Positions 27,169 to 36,290 of a DNA stretch of 49,253 bases are shown in pieces. The notes beneath the pieces were generated by a model, which saw only the letters and a list, made by a program, of their open reading frames with translations, did no database searches and was not told where the DNA came from. A program made the translations under genes and the position numbers. Source of the DNA: Acrocarpospora catenulata (lineage in GTDB: Bacteria; Actinomycetota; Actinomycetes; Streptosporangiales; Streptosporangiaceae); the NCBI RefSeq assembly GCF_018476525.1, contig NZ_JAHCST010000068.1, positions 1 to 49,253 of the forward strand, written 5' to 3'. Position 1 is the first letter of the stretch; each line of letters begins with the position of its first letter.

Positions 27169-27470
27169 GAGTCCTGCCCTTGCAAGGAGACGGGATGGCA
27201 GAAGGTGTTGCGGTGATCTTCGACGCACTCCTCGGCCACCCGGCGCCAGACGGCGTAGTGCGGCGCGGCGCGGTGCTCGGTGTAGAAGGCCGCTTCGTCG
27301 CGGTAGATCTCGTACAGCAGGAACCGGTGCGGGTCCTCGTCGCTGCGGAGCACGTCGAAGCGGAGGCAGCCGGGCTCCTGGCGGCTGGCCAGCGCGTTGG
27401 CCTGGATGCCGTCGAGGAACGCCGCCAGCCGGTCGGGCCGCACCTGGAGGTTGACGATCACGACGAACAT
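27165..27470 (-). CDS. Antibiotic biosynthesis monooxygenase (ABM)-domain protein
   Basis: A 101-residue single-domain protein with the ABM ferredoxin-like pattern: [20 protein letters not shown], then [19 protein letters not shown], then [16 protein letters not shown] and HYAVWRRV. Relatives include quinol monooxygenases and LsrG, which acts on phosphorylated autoinducer-2 derivatives. It overlaps the upstream Ldh2 gene by 13 bp and the downstream aconitase by 4 bp. Given the sugar-phosphate character of the operon, an LsrG-like isomerase role is as likely as oxygenation. Confidence 0.85.
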   Translation of the reverse strand: MFVVIVNLQVRPDRLAAFLDGIQANALASRQEPGCLRFDVLRSDEDPHRFLLYEIYRDEAAFYTEHRAAPHYAVWRRVAEECVEDHRNTFCHPVSLQGQDS

Positions 27471-28516
27471 GCGGCCACCATCCACTCGGGCAGCGGGATC
27501 CCGCACGCGCCGGCCAGCCGTTCCAGGGCGCGCAGGGTCCGGTCGGGCAGTCGAACCCCGGCGGTGGCCGCTGTGGCGGCGTTGCGGTCCTCGATCTCGC
27601 CGGGGTAGAAGATCTCGTCGAAGCCGGGCGCGAGTGGCACGGCCTTGACGCGGTCGATGAGGTCGTCGAGCCGCCGGGCGTAGTCGCCGGGGTCGGCCAC
27701 GGCGTCGAGGCGGAGGGCCAGCAGCAGATGGCCGCAGCCGCTGCGGCGGTCGGGCACGTACGGACCGGTCACGTCGGTGGCGTAGGAGCTCCCGGTGAGC
27801 ACCCCGGAGAGCATGTCCATCATGAGGGAGATGCCGTACCCCTTGTGCCCGGCCATGGGCAGGATGAGCCCGTCGATGGCCGACCGCGGGTCGGTGGTGG
27901 GGGTGCCGTCCGCCGCCTGCGCCCAGCCTTGCGGGATCGGCTGTTCCCGTTCCAGCGCGGCGTAGATCTTGCCGCGGGCCACCGTGGTGTTGGCGATGTC
28001 CAGCACGACCGGACCGCGTCGGCCGCCGGGGACCGCGATGGACCACGGGTTGGCGCCCACGGCCTTCTCCCGGCCACCCCAGGGCGCCATGGCGGGACTG
28101 CCGTTGGTGGTTAGGACGGCGACGCAACCCGCTTCGGCGATCATGCGGGTGAAGTAGGCGGCGGTGCCGAAGTGGTTGCTGTTGCGGACCGCCACCACGC
28201 CGACGCCGTGCGCGCCCGCGCGGCGTACGGCGTCGCGGGCCGCGTGGGCGGTCACGACCTGGCCGACGCCGTCCTGGCCGTCAAGTACGGCGACGGCGCC
28301 GCCGTCGATCACGGTCGCCACCTCGGTCGCCGCACGCATGGCGCCGGAGCGCAGCCGGGCGGCGTACCACTCCAGGCGCAGCATGCCATGTGAGGGGTGT
28401 CCCCACATGTCGGAGGTGACCAGGCTGTCGGCCACGAGGGCCGCGTCCTGTTCCGGGACGCCGAGTGAGGCCAGGACCGCGGTCCCGAAAGCGATCAGCT
28501 CTGGCGGATGGATCAT
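27458..28516 (-). CDS. Ldh2/malate-type NAD(P)-dependent dehydrogenase
   Basis: A 352-residue member of the malate/lactate/ureidoglycolate dehydrogenase family. Characteristic segments are [40 protein letters not shown] (the catalytic histidine), then [19 protein letters not shown] and [16 protein letters not shown]. It oxidises a 2-hydroxy acid to a 2-oxo acid. The ATG at 28516 overlaps the OtnC stop (ATGA), which fixes the start. In this operon it is a candidate for the first oxidation of an acid-sugar substrate. Confidence 0.92.
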   Translation of the reverse strand: MIHPPELIAFGTAVLASLGVPEQDAALVADSLVTSDMWGHPSHGMLRLEWYAARLRSGAMRAATEVATVIDGGAVAVLDGQDGVGQVVTAHAARDAVRRAGAHGVGVVAVRNSNHFGTAAYFTRMIAEAGCVAVLTTNGSPAMAPWGGREKAVGANPWSIAVPGGRRGPVVLDIANTTVARGKIYAALEREQPIPQGWAQAADGTPTTDPRSAIDGLILPMAGHKGYGISLMMDMLSGVLTGSSYATDVTGPYVPDRRSGCGHLLLALRLDAVADPGDYARRLDDLIDRVKAVPLAPGFDEIFYPGEIEDRNAATAATAGVRLPDRTLRALERLAGACGIPLPEWMVAACSS

Positions 28517-29124
28517 GTGAGGCTCCTGGCCTGGTCGGGCGTGAGTGGGCGGATGGGGCGGTCGCGCAGCAGCAGCCACAGCCGTGCCGTCTCCTCCAGT
28601 TCCTCCACCGCGTCGGCGGCGGAGCCCAGGTCGCCGCCCGCGACGATGGGTCCGTGGTTGGCCAGCAGCAGGGCGTGTGCCGTACGGGCGGCTCGTTCGG
28701 CGATCGGTCCCAGCGCCGGGTCGCCCGGCGCGTGGTAGGGCAGGAGCGGCAGCCGCCCGACGCGCATCACGTAGTAGGCGGTCAGCGGCGGCAGCGCGTC
28801 GTCCGGGTCCAGGCCGTCGTGGCAGGACACGGCGACCGAGTAGGTGCTGTGCAGGTGGACCACCGCGCCGGCGTCCGGGCGGGCCCGGTAGACGGCCGCG
28901 TGCAGGAACGCCTCCTTGGAGGGGCGGGGCCCGGTCAGGTGCTCTCCCGTCAGGCTGACGAGCGACAGGCCATCGGGCGACAGGTCACCGAGCGAACCGC
29001 CGGTGGGTGTGATCAGGAAGCCGTCCCCGGTGCGGGCGCTGATGTTGCCGGTACGGCCGTGCGTCAGGCGCCGGTGGAACAGGGATGCGCCCAGCTGCGC
29101 GATCTGGAGGGATATTTCGGTCAT
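28513..29124 (-). CDS. otnC: Class II aldolase family, 3-oxo-tetronate 4-phosphate decarboxylase-like
   Basis: A 203-residue class II aldolase/adducin domain protein. It shows GRTGNISARTGDGFLITPTG, the acidic catalytic position in RPSKEAFLHAAVY, the zinc histidines in VVHLHSTYSV and a third in LLLANHGPIVAG. Directly downstream of an OtnK-type kinase, it is expected to decarboxylate 3-oxo-tetronate 4-phosphate to dihydroxyacetone phosphate, as established for OtnC. It overlaps the kinase by 4 bp and the Ldh2 gene by 4 bp. A fuculose-phosphate aldolase role is possible but less likely in this context. Confidence 0.88.
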   Translation of the reverse strand: MTEISLQIAQLGASLFHRRLTHGRTGNISARTGDGFLITPTGGSLGDLSPDGLSLVSLTGEHLTGPRPSKEAFLHAAVYRARPDAGAVVHLHSTYSVAVSCHDGLDPDDALPPLTAYYVMRVGRLPLLPYHAPGDPALGPIAERAARTAHALLLANHGPIVAGGDLGSAADAVEELEETARLWLLLRDRPIRPLTPDQARSLT

Positions 29125-30338
29125 GGTGCTTCCACGGCTTGGACGAGCAGGTCGGGCCGGCCGAAGTTGCCGGACTTCAGCAGCAGCGCCAGGGGTGGGT
29201 GGCCGGTGGTGAGCAGCCACGGCACGCCCGGGTCCGCCTCGCCGCCCACCACCGCCCCGGTCACCCCGAGCGCGTTGACCACGGCCCCGGAGGTCTCACC
29301 ACCGGCGACGACGATGCGGCGGGCGCCGAGCTGGGCGGCGCGGGCCGCGACAGCCGCCAGCGCCTGCTCCAGGATCTCGGCCGAGCCGGGCGAGCGCTCC
29401 TCGGGCGGGGCCGAGGAGTAGACCATGACCTGGCCACTCCCGCCGAAGTGGGTCTCCAGCCAGTGGATGGCCTTTCCTGCCAGGTCACCTCCGGCCGGGT
29501 CGAGCCGGTGGGAGGGCATGTGTTCCCTGGCGCGCGCCACCTGCTCCAGGGTGGCCGCCGAGCAACTGCCCGCCAGCACCACACCCGGCCCCGACGGAAG
29601 AACGGGCAGGTCGTCCCGGACGGGCGTGCGGCTCGCCGCCAGGGCTCCTGCCGCGCGGGCCAGCCCAGCCGCTCCGGTGAGGACGGGAAGGTGCGCGGCG
29701 GCGCGGGCGACGACGTCGAGATCACGGTCATCGACGGCGTCGGTCACGGCGTAGCGGACGCCGCGCGCCTCCAGCTCGTCCAGCGCGGCCCGCACCGCGT
29801 CCTGGCCACGGGCGATTGTCTGGTGCGCGACCAGCGCGACACCGTACTGGGTCTGCGCGCCGAGCACGCGGACCAGGTCGGGATCGGTCATGGGGGTGAG
29901 CGGGTGGTGCCGCATCGGCGACTCGGACAGCAGCCGGTCGCCGACGAACAGGTGGCCCTGGTAGACCGTGCGGCCGTGTTCCGGCGCGGCAGGGCAGACG
30001 ACGGTCAGCCGCTCCCCGGCCGCCTCGGTCAGCGCGTCGGCGACCGGGCCGATGTTGCCCTCGTCGGTGGAGTCGAAGGTGGAACAGTACTTGAAGTACA
30101 CCCGCCGAGCGCCCAGCCCGGTGAGCCGGTCCCGCGCGGCCAGCGACGCGGCCACGGCCTCCCGCGCCGGTGCCGAGCGGGTCTTGAGCGCGACGACGAC
30201 GGCGTCGCAGTCCGGTATGTCCACGCCAGGCGGTGGCGTGCCGAACAGCAGGACCGTGCGCAGTCCCGAACGGCGCAGGGCGGCTGCCACGTCGGTGCCG
30301 CCGGTGTAGTCGTCGGCGACGCAGCCGAGCACGGTCAT
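29121..30338 (-). CDS. otnK: 3-oxo-tetronate kinase (DUF1537 family)
   Basis: A 405-residue, full-length four-carbon acid sugar kinase. The N-terminal substrate domain begins VLGCVADDYTGGTDVAAAL and has RVYFKYCSTFDSTDEGNIGP. The C-terminal nucleotide domain shows VVAGGETSGAVVNALGV, LLTTGHPPLALLLKSGNFG and ends shortly after. It phosphorylates the 4-hydroxyl of a 3-oxo-tetronate with ATP. The start overlaps the racemase-like gene (ATGA) and the end overlaps OtnC by 4 bp, so kinase and decarboxylase are coupled. A degenerate kinase of another subfamily lies at 3993-4630. Confidence 0.93.
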   Translation of the reverse strand: MTVLGCVADDYTGGTDVAAALRRSGLRTVLLFGTPPPGVDIPDCDAVVVALKTRSAPAREAVAASLAARDRLTGLGARRVYFKYCSTFDSTDEGNIGPVADALTEAAGERLTVVCPAAPEHGRTVYQGHLFVGDRLLSESPMRHHPLTPMTDPDLVRVLGAQTQYGVALVAHQTIARGQDAVRAALDELEARGVRYAVTDAVDDRDLDVVARAAAHLPVLTGAAGLARAAGALAASRTPVRDDLPVLPSGPGVVLAGSCSAATLEQVARAREHMPSHRLDPAGGDLAGKAIHWLETHFGGSGQVMVYSSAPPEERSPGSAEILEQALAAVAARAAQLGARRIVVAGGETSGAVVNALGVTGAVVGGEADPGVPWLLTTGHPPLALLLKSGNFGRPDLLVQAVEAP

Positions 30339-31009
30339 GCCGGCTCCTCGCGGGAGGCCGGCGGCAGCCACGCCGCGCGCAACGTCCGCGCCGCCGTGAG
30401 CGGCGGGCTGAGGACCGGGACCCCGAGGCGATCGGCCAGCTCGGCGTGGACCGGGCTGATGGAGTACTGCCCGAGCAGCACCAGCTCCACGCCGTCGAGA
30501 CGGGGCTCGGCGGCCCGCGCCAGCGCGCCGACCAGGTCGGGCCAGTCGCGGGCGGACGCCGCCGCGGCGGCTCCCGGCGCCGCGACCGCGCTCACCTCGA
30601 CCCCGCCGGCCGCTTCCGTCAGCCGCCGCGCCGAGTCGGCCGCGGCCGACTCGAGCGAGCCGAGCAGCAGGACCCTGCCCGGACGACGCCGCGCCACCTC
30701 GGCGAACATCGCCTCGTCCGATCCCGTGACCGGCACGTCGCAGGTCCGCCGGGCGAGTTCGGCGACCGGGCCGTACATCGAGCACGACAGGAGCACGGCG
30801 TCGGCGCCGCCGCGTACCGCGTAGTCGATGAGGGCGAGCATCCGGCGCGTCAGCGCGGGTGTCATGCCCCCGGCCGCATCCGCCTCGGTCACCAGCCGGT
30901 CGTCCAGCAGGTGCCACGCGGTGGCCTCGGGGAACCCTTCGCCGAGCCCGTCGGCTGCCGGTTCCATGGAGGCGGGGGTGGCGTTGACGACCGCGACCGT
31001 GGGCCTCAT
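30335..31009 (-). CDS. Asp/Glu/hydantoin racemase-like protein
   Basis: A 224-residue protein of the aspartate/glutamate racemase superfamily. The first catalytic-cysteine motif is clear, DAVLLSCSMYGPVAELAR, and VPVTGSDEAMFAEV follows. In the second half, where two-cysteine racemases carry the other cysteine, the sequence is LVLLGQYSISPV, so that cysteine is missing. It may be a one-cysteine racemase, an isomerase or decarboxylase (maleate isomerase and arylmalonate decarboxylase are relatives). Both ends overlap neighbours by 4 bp. Confidence 0.85.
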   Translation of the reverse strand: MRPTVAVVNATPASMEPAADGLGEGFPEATAWHLLDDRLVTEADAAGGMTPALTRRMLALIDYAVRGGADAVLLSCSMYGPVAELARRTCDVPVTGSDEAMFAEVARRRPGRVLLLGSLESAAADSARRLTEAAGGVEVSAVAAPGAAAAASARDWPDLVGALARAAEPRLDGVELVLLGQYSISPVHAELADRLGVPVLSPPLTAARTLRAAWLPPASREEPA

Positions 31010-32082
31010 CGCGTCCTCTTGAGGTCGGCCGCCACGGCCTCGGCGAACTCACGGGTGCCCGCCGTGCCGCCCATGTCCCTGGTGCGGGTGCCGGCGCGGA
31101 CCGTGCCGGCGACCGCCGCTTCGATCAGCGCCGCGGCCTGGGTCAGGGCGGCGTCCTGGTGGCGGGCGCCGAGCCAGTCGAGCAGCATGGCGCTGGAGAG
31201 GATCATCGCGATCGGGTTGGCCACGTCCTGCCCGGCGATGTCGGGGGCGGAGCCGTGGGCGGCCTGGGCCATGGCGCGCTCGTGGGAGGCGTTGATGGAG
31301 GGGGCGATGCCGAGTGATCCGGCGATCTCGCCCGCCAGGTCGGACAGGATGTCGCCGAACATGTTCTCGGTGACGATCACGTCGAAGTCGTTCGCCCGCC
31401 GTACCAGGTGGACGGTCATGGCGTCGATGTGGAAGTCGTCCACCTCGACGTCCGGGTAGCGGGCGGCGACCTCGCGGCAGACGTCGCGGAACATGCCGGT
31501 GGTCAGCTTCAGCACGTTCGCCTTGTGCACGATGGTGAGCTTTCCGCGCCTGCGGGCGGCCAGCTCGAACGCCGCCACGGCGATCCGCTCGACCGCTGGC
31601 CGAGTGATGATGCCCATGGCGATGGCCACGTCGGGGCTGGGCATGAACTCGCCGCTGCCCTTGTAGGTGCTGCGGTCGGCGTAGAAGCCCTGGGTGTTCT
31701 CCCGGACGATGACCAGGTCGGTATGGGGGACGATCGCGTAGGCGCCCTCGAAGGCCTTGGCCGGCCGGATGTTGGCGAACAGGTCGAAGTGCTTGCGGAT
31801 GGTGCCACTGGGGTTGAGCCTGGAGCGGTGCGGTTCCGGGTACGCGGCGCTGTCGTGCGGGCCGAGCAGCCAGGCGTCCAACTCGGCGAGCGCGGCCAGC
31901 GTCGACTCCGGCACCGCGTCGCCGTGGGCGTCGATGGCCGAGGCGCCCAGCGGCAGCCGCACCCACTCCACCGGCGGCGCGCCCACCGCGGCGAGTGCGG
32001 CGTCCAGCACCAGTACGGACGCGGGGACGATCTCGGGGCCGATGCCGTCACCTTCGAGTACGCCAAGACGGTAGGAAGTCAC
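31006..32082 (-). CDS. Isopropylmalate/tartrate-type hydroxyacid dehydrogenase
   Basis: From GTG 32082 the protein has 358 residues and the full beta-decarboxylating dehydrogenase pattern. Seen are LEGDGIGPEIVPASV, the substrate-binding region NPSGTIRKHFDLFANIRPAK, VIVRENTQGFYADR, IVHKANVLKLTTGMF and the metal-binding ENMFGDILSDLAGEIAGSLG. VRENTQGFYADR places it nearer tartrate/D-malate dehydrogenases than LeuB. It probably oxidises a 2-hydroxy (or 2,3-dihydroxy) acid with NAD, with or without decarboxylation. Its start is 14 bp from the ABC ATPase stop. Confidence 0.93.
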   Translation of the reverse strand: MTSYRLGVLEGDGIGPEIVPASVLVLDAALAAVGAPPVEWVRLPLGASAIDAHGDAVPESTLAALAELDAWLLGPHDSAAYPEPHRSRLNPSGTIRKHFDLFANIRPAKAFEGAYAIVPHTDLVIVRENTQGFYADRSTYKGSGEFMPSPDVAIAMGIITRPAVERIAVAAFELAARRRGKLTIVHKANVLKLTTGMFRDVCREVAARYPDVEVDDFHIDAMTVHLVRRANDFDVIVTENMFGDILSDLAGEIAGSLGIAPSINASHERAMAQAAHGSAPDIAGQDVANPIAMILSSAMLLDWLGARHQDAALTQAAALIEAAVAGTVRAGTRTRDMGGTAGTREFAEAVAADLKRTR

Positions 32083-32096
32083 GGGGGATACGTCCT

Positions 32097-33206
32097 TCAG
32101 TGGGAGACGGTGAGGAGTGCTTCGGCGTCCTCGGGCAGGACGTCGGTGGTGGGGTAGACGAGGCAGGCGGACGGGTCGGCGAGCAGGGTGACCTCCCCCG
32201 TCAGGCCGGCGCGGTTGCTCTCCACCTGGATGACGTGGTCGCCCAGGCGCAGGTCGTACTCGTAGCGGGAGCCGATGTAGGAGCCGGTGAGCACCTGGGC
32301 GGTCAGCACGTTCACGCCGGCGGGGGCGGTGCGGCCCTCGGGCAGGATTTCCAGCCGTTCCGGGCGGATGGCGACGCTGACCCGCCGGCCGTCGCCGGCC
32401 GCTCCGGGCAGGACGGCCAGGGTCTGCCCGGTGCAGTCGAGCCGCACCTCCGCCTGGCCGGTCACGGTGCCGGTGAGGAAGTTGCACCGGCCGACGAAGG
32501 CGGCCACCCGCGCGGTCGCGGGCGTCTCGTAGATCTCCTTGGGGGTGCCGATCTGCACCATGTCGCCCTCGGACATCACCGCGATGCGGTCGCTCAGGGC
32601 CAGCGCCTCCTCCTGGTCGTGGGTGACGTACACGGTGGTGATGCCGAGTTCCGCCTGCAGCCGCTTGAGCCAGGCGCGGGCCTGCTCGCGCAGCTGCGCG
32701 TCCAGGTTGGACAGCGGCTCGTCCAGCAGGAGCACGCTGGGGGAGTAGACCAGCGCGCGGGCGAGCGCGACGCGCTGCTGCTGGCCGCCGGAGAGCTGGT
32801 GGGGGTAGCGGTTCTTCAGTTCGGCCAGGCCCACCTTGGCCAGGGACTCGGTGATCAGCTCGTCCTGCCTGCGCCGGTCGACCTTGCGGATCCTGAGCGG
32901 CATGGCGAGGTTCTGGGCGACGGTCAGGTGCGGCCACAGCGCGTACGACTGGAACACCATGCCGAGGTTGCGGCCCTCCGGCGGAACGAACGTGCCGGAG
33001 TCGACGAAGGTGGCCGGGCCGACCGCGATGCTTCCGCTGGTCGGCCGCTCCAGCCCGGCGATGCACGCCAGCGTGGTGGACTTGCCGCAGCCGCTGGGGC
33101 CCAGGAGGGTGAAGAACTCCCCGTCGGCGATGGTGAAGGTGATGTCGCGCAGTACCGCGTTGTCCCCGAACTGCTTGGACAGGCGGGAAACCTTGACCTC
33201 AGGCAT
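32097..33206 (-). CDS. ABC transporter ATP-binding protein (PotA/FbpC type)
   Basis: A 369-residue ATPase with Walker A LLGPSGCGKST (about 34-44), Q-loop MVFQSYALWP, signature LSGGQQQRVALARAL, Walker B VLLLDEPLSNLD and the switch histidine in VYVTHDQEEAL. A TOBE-like C-terminal domain follows from about residue 235. It energises the fused permease immediately upstream, with which it overlaps by 8 bp. Importers of this class move ferric ion, polyamines, phosphonates or sugar phosphates. Confidence 0.95.
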   Translation of the reverse strand: MPEVKVSRLSKQFGDNAVLRDITFTIADGEFFTLLGPSGCGKSTTLACIAGLERPTSGSIAVGPATFVDSGTFVPPEGRNLGMVFQSYALWPHLTVAQNLAMPLRIRKVDRRRQDELITESLAKVGLAELKNRYPHQLSGGQQQRVALARALVYSPSVLLLDEPLSNLDAQLREQARAWLKRLQAELGITTVYVTHDQEEALALSDRIAVMSEGDMVQIGTPKEIYETPATARVAAFVGRCNFLTGTVTGQAEVRLDCTGQTLAVLPGAAGDGRRVSVAIRPERLEILPEGRTAPAGVNVLTAQVLTGSYIGSRYEYDLRLGDHVIQVESNRAGLTGEVTLLADPSACLVYPTTDVLPEDAEALLTVSH

Positions 33207-34947
33207 CGTTGCGTCCCTTGAGAAGTAGTCCGGCGAGCCCGACGAAGGTGGCCGTGATGGCGATCTGCAGGCTGGCCAGCGCGGCCACCGAGCCGGTGTT
33301 GCCCTGGACCCAGAGTTCGAGCATCGTGGTGCCGATGATGTTGGAGTCGGCCGAGCCCAGGAACACCGCCGGTGAGTACTCCTTGAGCAGCGTCACGAAG
33401 GTCAGGATCAGCGCTCCGGCGAAGGCCGGCCGCAGCAGCGCGGCCAGGATCCGGGTGAAGGTACGGACCCAGTCCGCGCCGGAGACCCGGGCCGCGTTGT
33501 CGAGCTCCCGGCCGATCTGCATGATCGACGGTGAGATGGAGCCGAACCCGCTGGGGAGCGCCCGCAGGCCGAAGCCGATGATCAACGCCCAGAGTGTGCC
33601 CTGAACCAGGGTGCCGAGGCCGAAGGGGGCGAAGGCCAGCGCCCAGAACAGGCCGATGCCGACGATGATGCCGGGCATCGCCTGCGGGGCGAGCGCCAGG
33701 TACTCCACCGCGCGGGCGAAGCGGAAGTCCGACCGCCTGGCCACCATCACCGCCAGCAGCGACAGCCCGCTGACCAGGACGGCGCCGATGGCGGCCACCA
33801 GGAGGCTGTTGACGATGGACTGCACGTAGACCGGATAGGTGAAGATCCGCTCGTAGTTCGCGCCGGTGAGGGTCCTGAACGGCGACTGCAGGGGGGTGAA
33901 CACCAGCGTGAAGGAGCGGAACACGAGCCCGCCGATGGGCACCAGGGCGCCCAGCACCACGTAGCAGGCGATGGCGGCCACGCTCACCCACTTCAGCCAG
34001 CCCAGGTCCAGGCGGCGTGGCCGGGTGGCCTTGCCCCGTACGGACACGAACCGCTGGGCGTTCTTCAGCAGCTTGGCCTGCAGCGCGACCAGGCTGACCG
34101 TGACCAGCAGGATGATCGCCGAGGCCGCGCCCAGCACCCCGTAGTCCGGGCTGATCGACTGCAGGCCGTTGCGGTACAGGAACGTGGAGAAGACGTCGAT
34201 GCCGACCGGCTGGCCGAACAGCAGCGGCACGCTCAGCGTCTCCACCGACATGCTGATCACCAGGATCGAGCTGTAGACGATGGGCGGCCGGAGCATCGGC
34301 AGGATCACCGAGCGCAGGATGCGCAGCGGGCCCGCCCCGCACACCTGGGCGGCCGCCTCCAGCGAGGCGTCGCTCTGGCGCAGCGCGTTGGCGCAGAAGG
34401 TGTAGACGATCGGGGCCAGCGCCACGGCCTCGGTGACCGCCATGCCGGGAATGGAGTACAGGTTCCACGGCAGGAAGCCGAGCATCCGCCGCACCTCGAC
34501 GCTGACGAACCCGGCCGGGCCGTAGATGGTGATCCAGCCGAAGCCCAGGATGAGCGAGGAGATGAAGAAGGGCCACTGCATGGCGGCCGCGAAGAGGCGG
34601 CCGCCCGGCAGCTTGGTGCGGACCACGACCACGGCCATCGGCACCGCGATGAGCAGGCTGAGCAGGGTGGTGAGCCCGGCGAACAGCGCGGTGTTGAGCA
34701 CGACGCGGCCGAATCCCGCCTCGGTGAACAACCGCACGTAGTTGTCCACGCTCAGGATGCCGCCCGCCTCGTACAACGGGCGGTCGAGGAAGGACTGGTA
34801 CAACGTCGGGACGACCGGCGCCAGCACCAGCACGGCCAGCAGGAGCAGTACGCCGTAGTGCAGCCAGCTCTCCCGGGCCAGCCCGAGGGGGCGGCGGTAG
34901 CGCGGCGGGGGATGCACCGCCGGACGAGGTGGGGACAGGGTGGTCAT
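33199..34947 (-). CDS. ABC transporter permease, two fused domains (FbpB type)
   Basis: A 582-residue protein with about 12 membrane segments, i.e. two binding-protein-dependent permease domains in one chain. Each half has an EAA-like coupling loop: EAAAQVCGAGPLRILRSVIL in the first and DNAARVSGADWVRTFTRILA in the second. Fused permeases of this kind are typical of the Fe3+/AfuB and 2-aminoethylphosphonate importer group. It lies between the binding lipoprotein and the ATPase genes and shares their operon. Confidence 0.95.
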   Translation of the reverse strand: MTTLSPPRPAVHPPPRYRRPLGLARESWLHYGVLLLLAVLVLAPVVPTLYQSFLDRPLYEAGGILSVDNYVRLFTEAGFGRVVLNTALFAGLTTLLSLLIAVPMAVVVVRTKLPGGRLFAAAMQWPFFISSLILGFGWITIYGPAGFVSVEVRRMLGFLPWNLYSIPGMAVTEAVALAPIVYTFCANALRQSDASLEAAAQVCGAGPLRILRSVILPMLRPPIVYSSILVISMSVETLSVPLLFGQPVGIDVFSTFLYRNGLQSISPDYGVLGAASAIILLVTVSLVALQAKLLKNAQRFVSVRGKATRPRRLDLGWLKWVSVAAIACYVVLGALVPIGGLVFRSFTLVFTPLQSPFRTLTGANYERIFTYPVYVQSIVNSLLVAAIGAVLVSGLSLLAVMVARRSDFRFARAVEYLALAPQAMPGIIVGIGLFWALAFAPFGLGTLVQGTLWALIIGFGLRALPSGFGSISPSIMQIGRELDNAARVSGADWVRTFTRILAALLRPAFAGALILTFVTLLKEYSPAVFLGSADSNIIGTTMLELWVQGNTGSVAALASLQIAITATFVGLAGLLLKGRNDA

Positions 34948-34968
34948 CTCGATCCTTTCGGCCTCAGG

Positions 34969-36111
34969 TCAGCGACCCAGCAGGCCGTTCCACTTGTCGG
35001 TGAAGGACTTGACCGCGGCGTCGTCGACCTTCGTGTACTCGGCGAGGATGACGTTGGCCTCACCCACGGACTTGACGAGCTCCTGGTAGGTGTGCAGCCC
35101 GCCCTCGGCCGGGATTCCCTCGCGGTAGGAGGTGAGCCCGCCCTCGGCCACCGCTCGCTGGCCCTCCTGCGACAGGACGAAGTCGACGAACAGCTTCGAG
35201 GTGGCGGGATGCGGCGCCTTGGCGGCCACGCCGATGCCGCGCGGCAGCGCGACGGTGCCGTCGTCGAGGAAGGAGATCGCCAGCAGGCCACCGCTCTTGG
35301 CCACCGCCGGGTACGCCGGAGCGGCGCTGACGAAGAACCCGGCCACGTACTCCCCGGAGGTGATCTTCTCCAGCTGGGTGCCGGACGAGGTCTCCGGCCT
35401 GGCCAGGGGGAGCACCGACTGCAGCGACGTCCAGGAGTCCGGGCGGGCCTCGGCGAAGGCGTGGGAGACGGTGAAGCCGAACGCGCCGCTGACGTCCCGT
35501 GCGGTGATCTTGCTCTGGTACTGGGCGGGGTCCTTGGCCAGGATCGCCGCCAGGCTCTTCAGCCCGGTCGGCTTCTCCGGCAGCAGCGAGGTGTTGTACG
35601 CGATCGACATCGGGTCGACCGACATCGCGTACACGTTCGGCAGCAGCTCGGCGAAGTCCGGCAGCCGGCCCTTCTCCGGGGAGGCGTACGCCAGGAGGGT
35701 GCCCGGCCTGGCGGCGAAGTCGGCCCACGCCTGGGCGGCGTTCGACACGACCAGGTCGGCCGGTGAGTTGCCCGTGGCCTGCTCGCTCAGCACGCGCTGG
35801 AACACCTCGTCGCTGTCGAGGTTGTTCGCCGCGATCTTCGTCACCCAGGGGTACTTCTTCTGGAAGTCGCGGAAGATCGGCGCCCAGTTCTCCTGGTCGG
35901 TGTTGGAGTAGATGGTGAGGGTGCCGCCCTCCTGCCTGGAGGTCTCGATCAGCTGGGCGTAGTCGCTCGGGTAGTACGACGGGGCCTGGCCGGTGGCGAT
36001 CGAGTTCGCCGGCGGTTCCGCCGCCGTCCCGCCCCCGCCACAGGCCGTGAGCAGGCCGAGCGCGAGTACGGCGACGCCGACGGCCCGGAATGTGGAGTGG
36101 AAGGTCGTCAT
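34969..36111 (-). CDS. ABC transporter substrate-binding lipoprotein (AfuA/Fe3+ type)
   Basis: From ATG 36111 the protein has 380 residues. A lipoprotein signal ends in the lipobox LLTAC, followed by a glycine-rich linker. The body matches the type II periplasmic binding fold of the AfuA group: GGTLTIYSNTDQENWAPIFR, then VFQRVLSEQATGNSPADLVV, and a C-terminal SKLFVDFVLSQEGQRAVAEG. The conserved tyrosine pair used for ferric iron is not evident, so an organic anion is the more likely ligand. It is the first gene of the ten-gene operon and its promoter contains one of two AGGTTATAAC boxes. Confidence 0.93.
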   Translation of the reverse strand: MTTFHSTFRAVGVAVLALGLLTACGGGGTAAEPPANSIATGQAPSYYPSDYAQLIETSRQEGGTLTIYSNTDQENWAPIFRDFQKKYPWVTKIAANNLDSDEVFQRVLSEQATGNSPADLVVSNAAQAWADFAARPGTLLAYASPEKGRLPDFAELLPNVYAMSVDPMSIAYNTSLLPEKPTGLKSLAAILAKDPAQYQSKITARDVSGAFGFTVSHAFAEARPDSWTSLQSVLPLARPETSSGTQLEKITSGEYVAGFFVSAAPAYPAVAKSGGLLAISFLDDGTVALPRGIGVAAKAPHPATSKLFVDFVLSQEGQRAVAEGGLTSYREGIPAEGGLHTYQELVKSVGEANVILAEYTKVDDAAVKSFTDKWNGLLGR

Positions 36112-36165
36112 GTGCTGTCCTCCTAGACCAGGCGAGGCTGTCCGCCGTCGCCTGCGATGGCGCAC

Positions 36166-36195
36166 ACTCTGCTTCGTTATAACCTATGACGTCAA
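36166..36195 (-). promoter_or_regulatory. Promoter and GntR operator of the import/catabolic operon
   Basis: On the minus strand TTGACG (36195-36190) is followed after 18 bases by CAGAGT (36171-36166), a plausible -35/-10 pair. The box AGGTTATAAC (36185-36176) fills the spacer. The same box occurs inverted 132 bp away in front of the GntR gene. Binding there would block RNA polymerase. Confidence 0.6.
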
Positions 36196-36290
36196 CCCCT
36201 CGTTTCCGGAATGTAACGCGATGAACATCCTTGATGCCTTATAGAGGTGGAAGGCAGCCCTGGTGGATATCTACCGGTAATGGTGGACAC

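Noticed and set aside
30233-31459. Plus-strand frame of 408 codons across the racemase and dehydrogenase region
   Set aside because: Arg/Ala-rich without motifs and antisense to three overlapping, recognisable genes.
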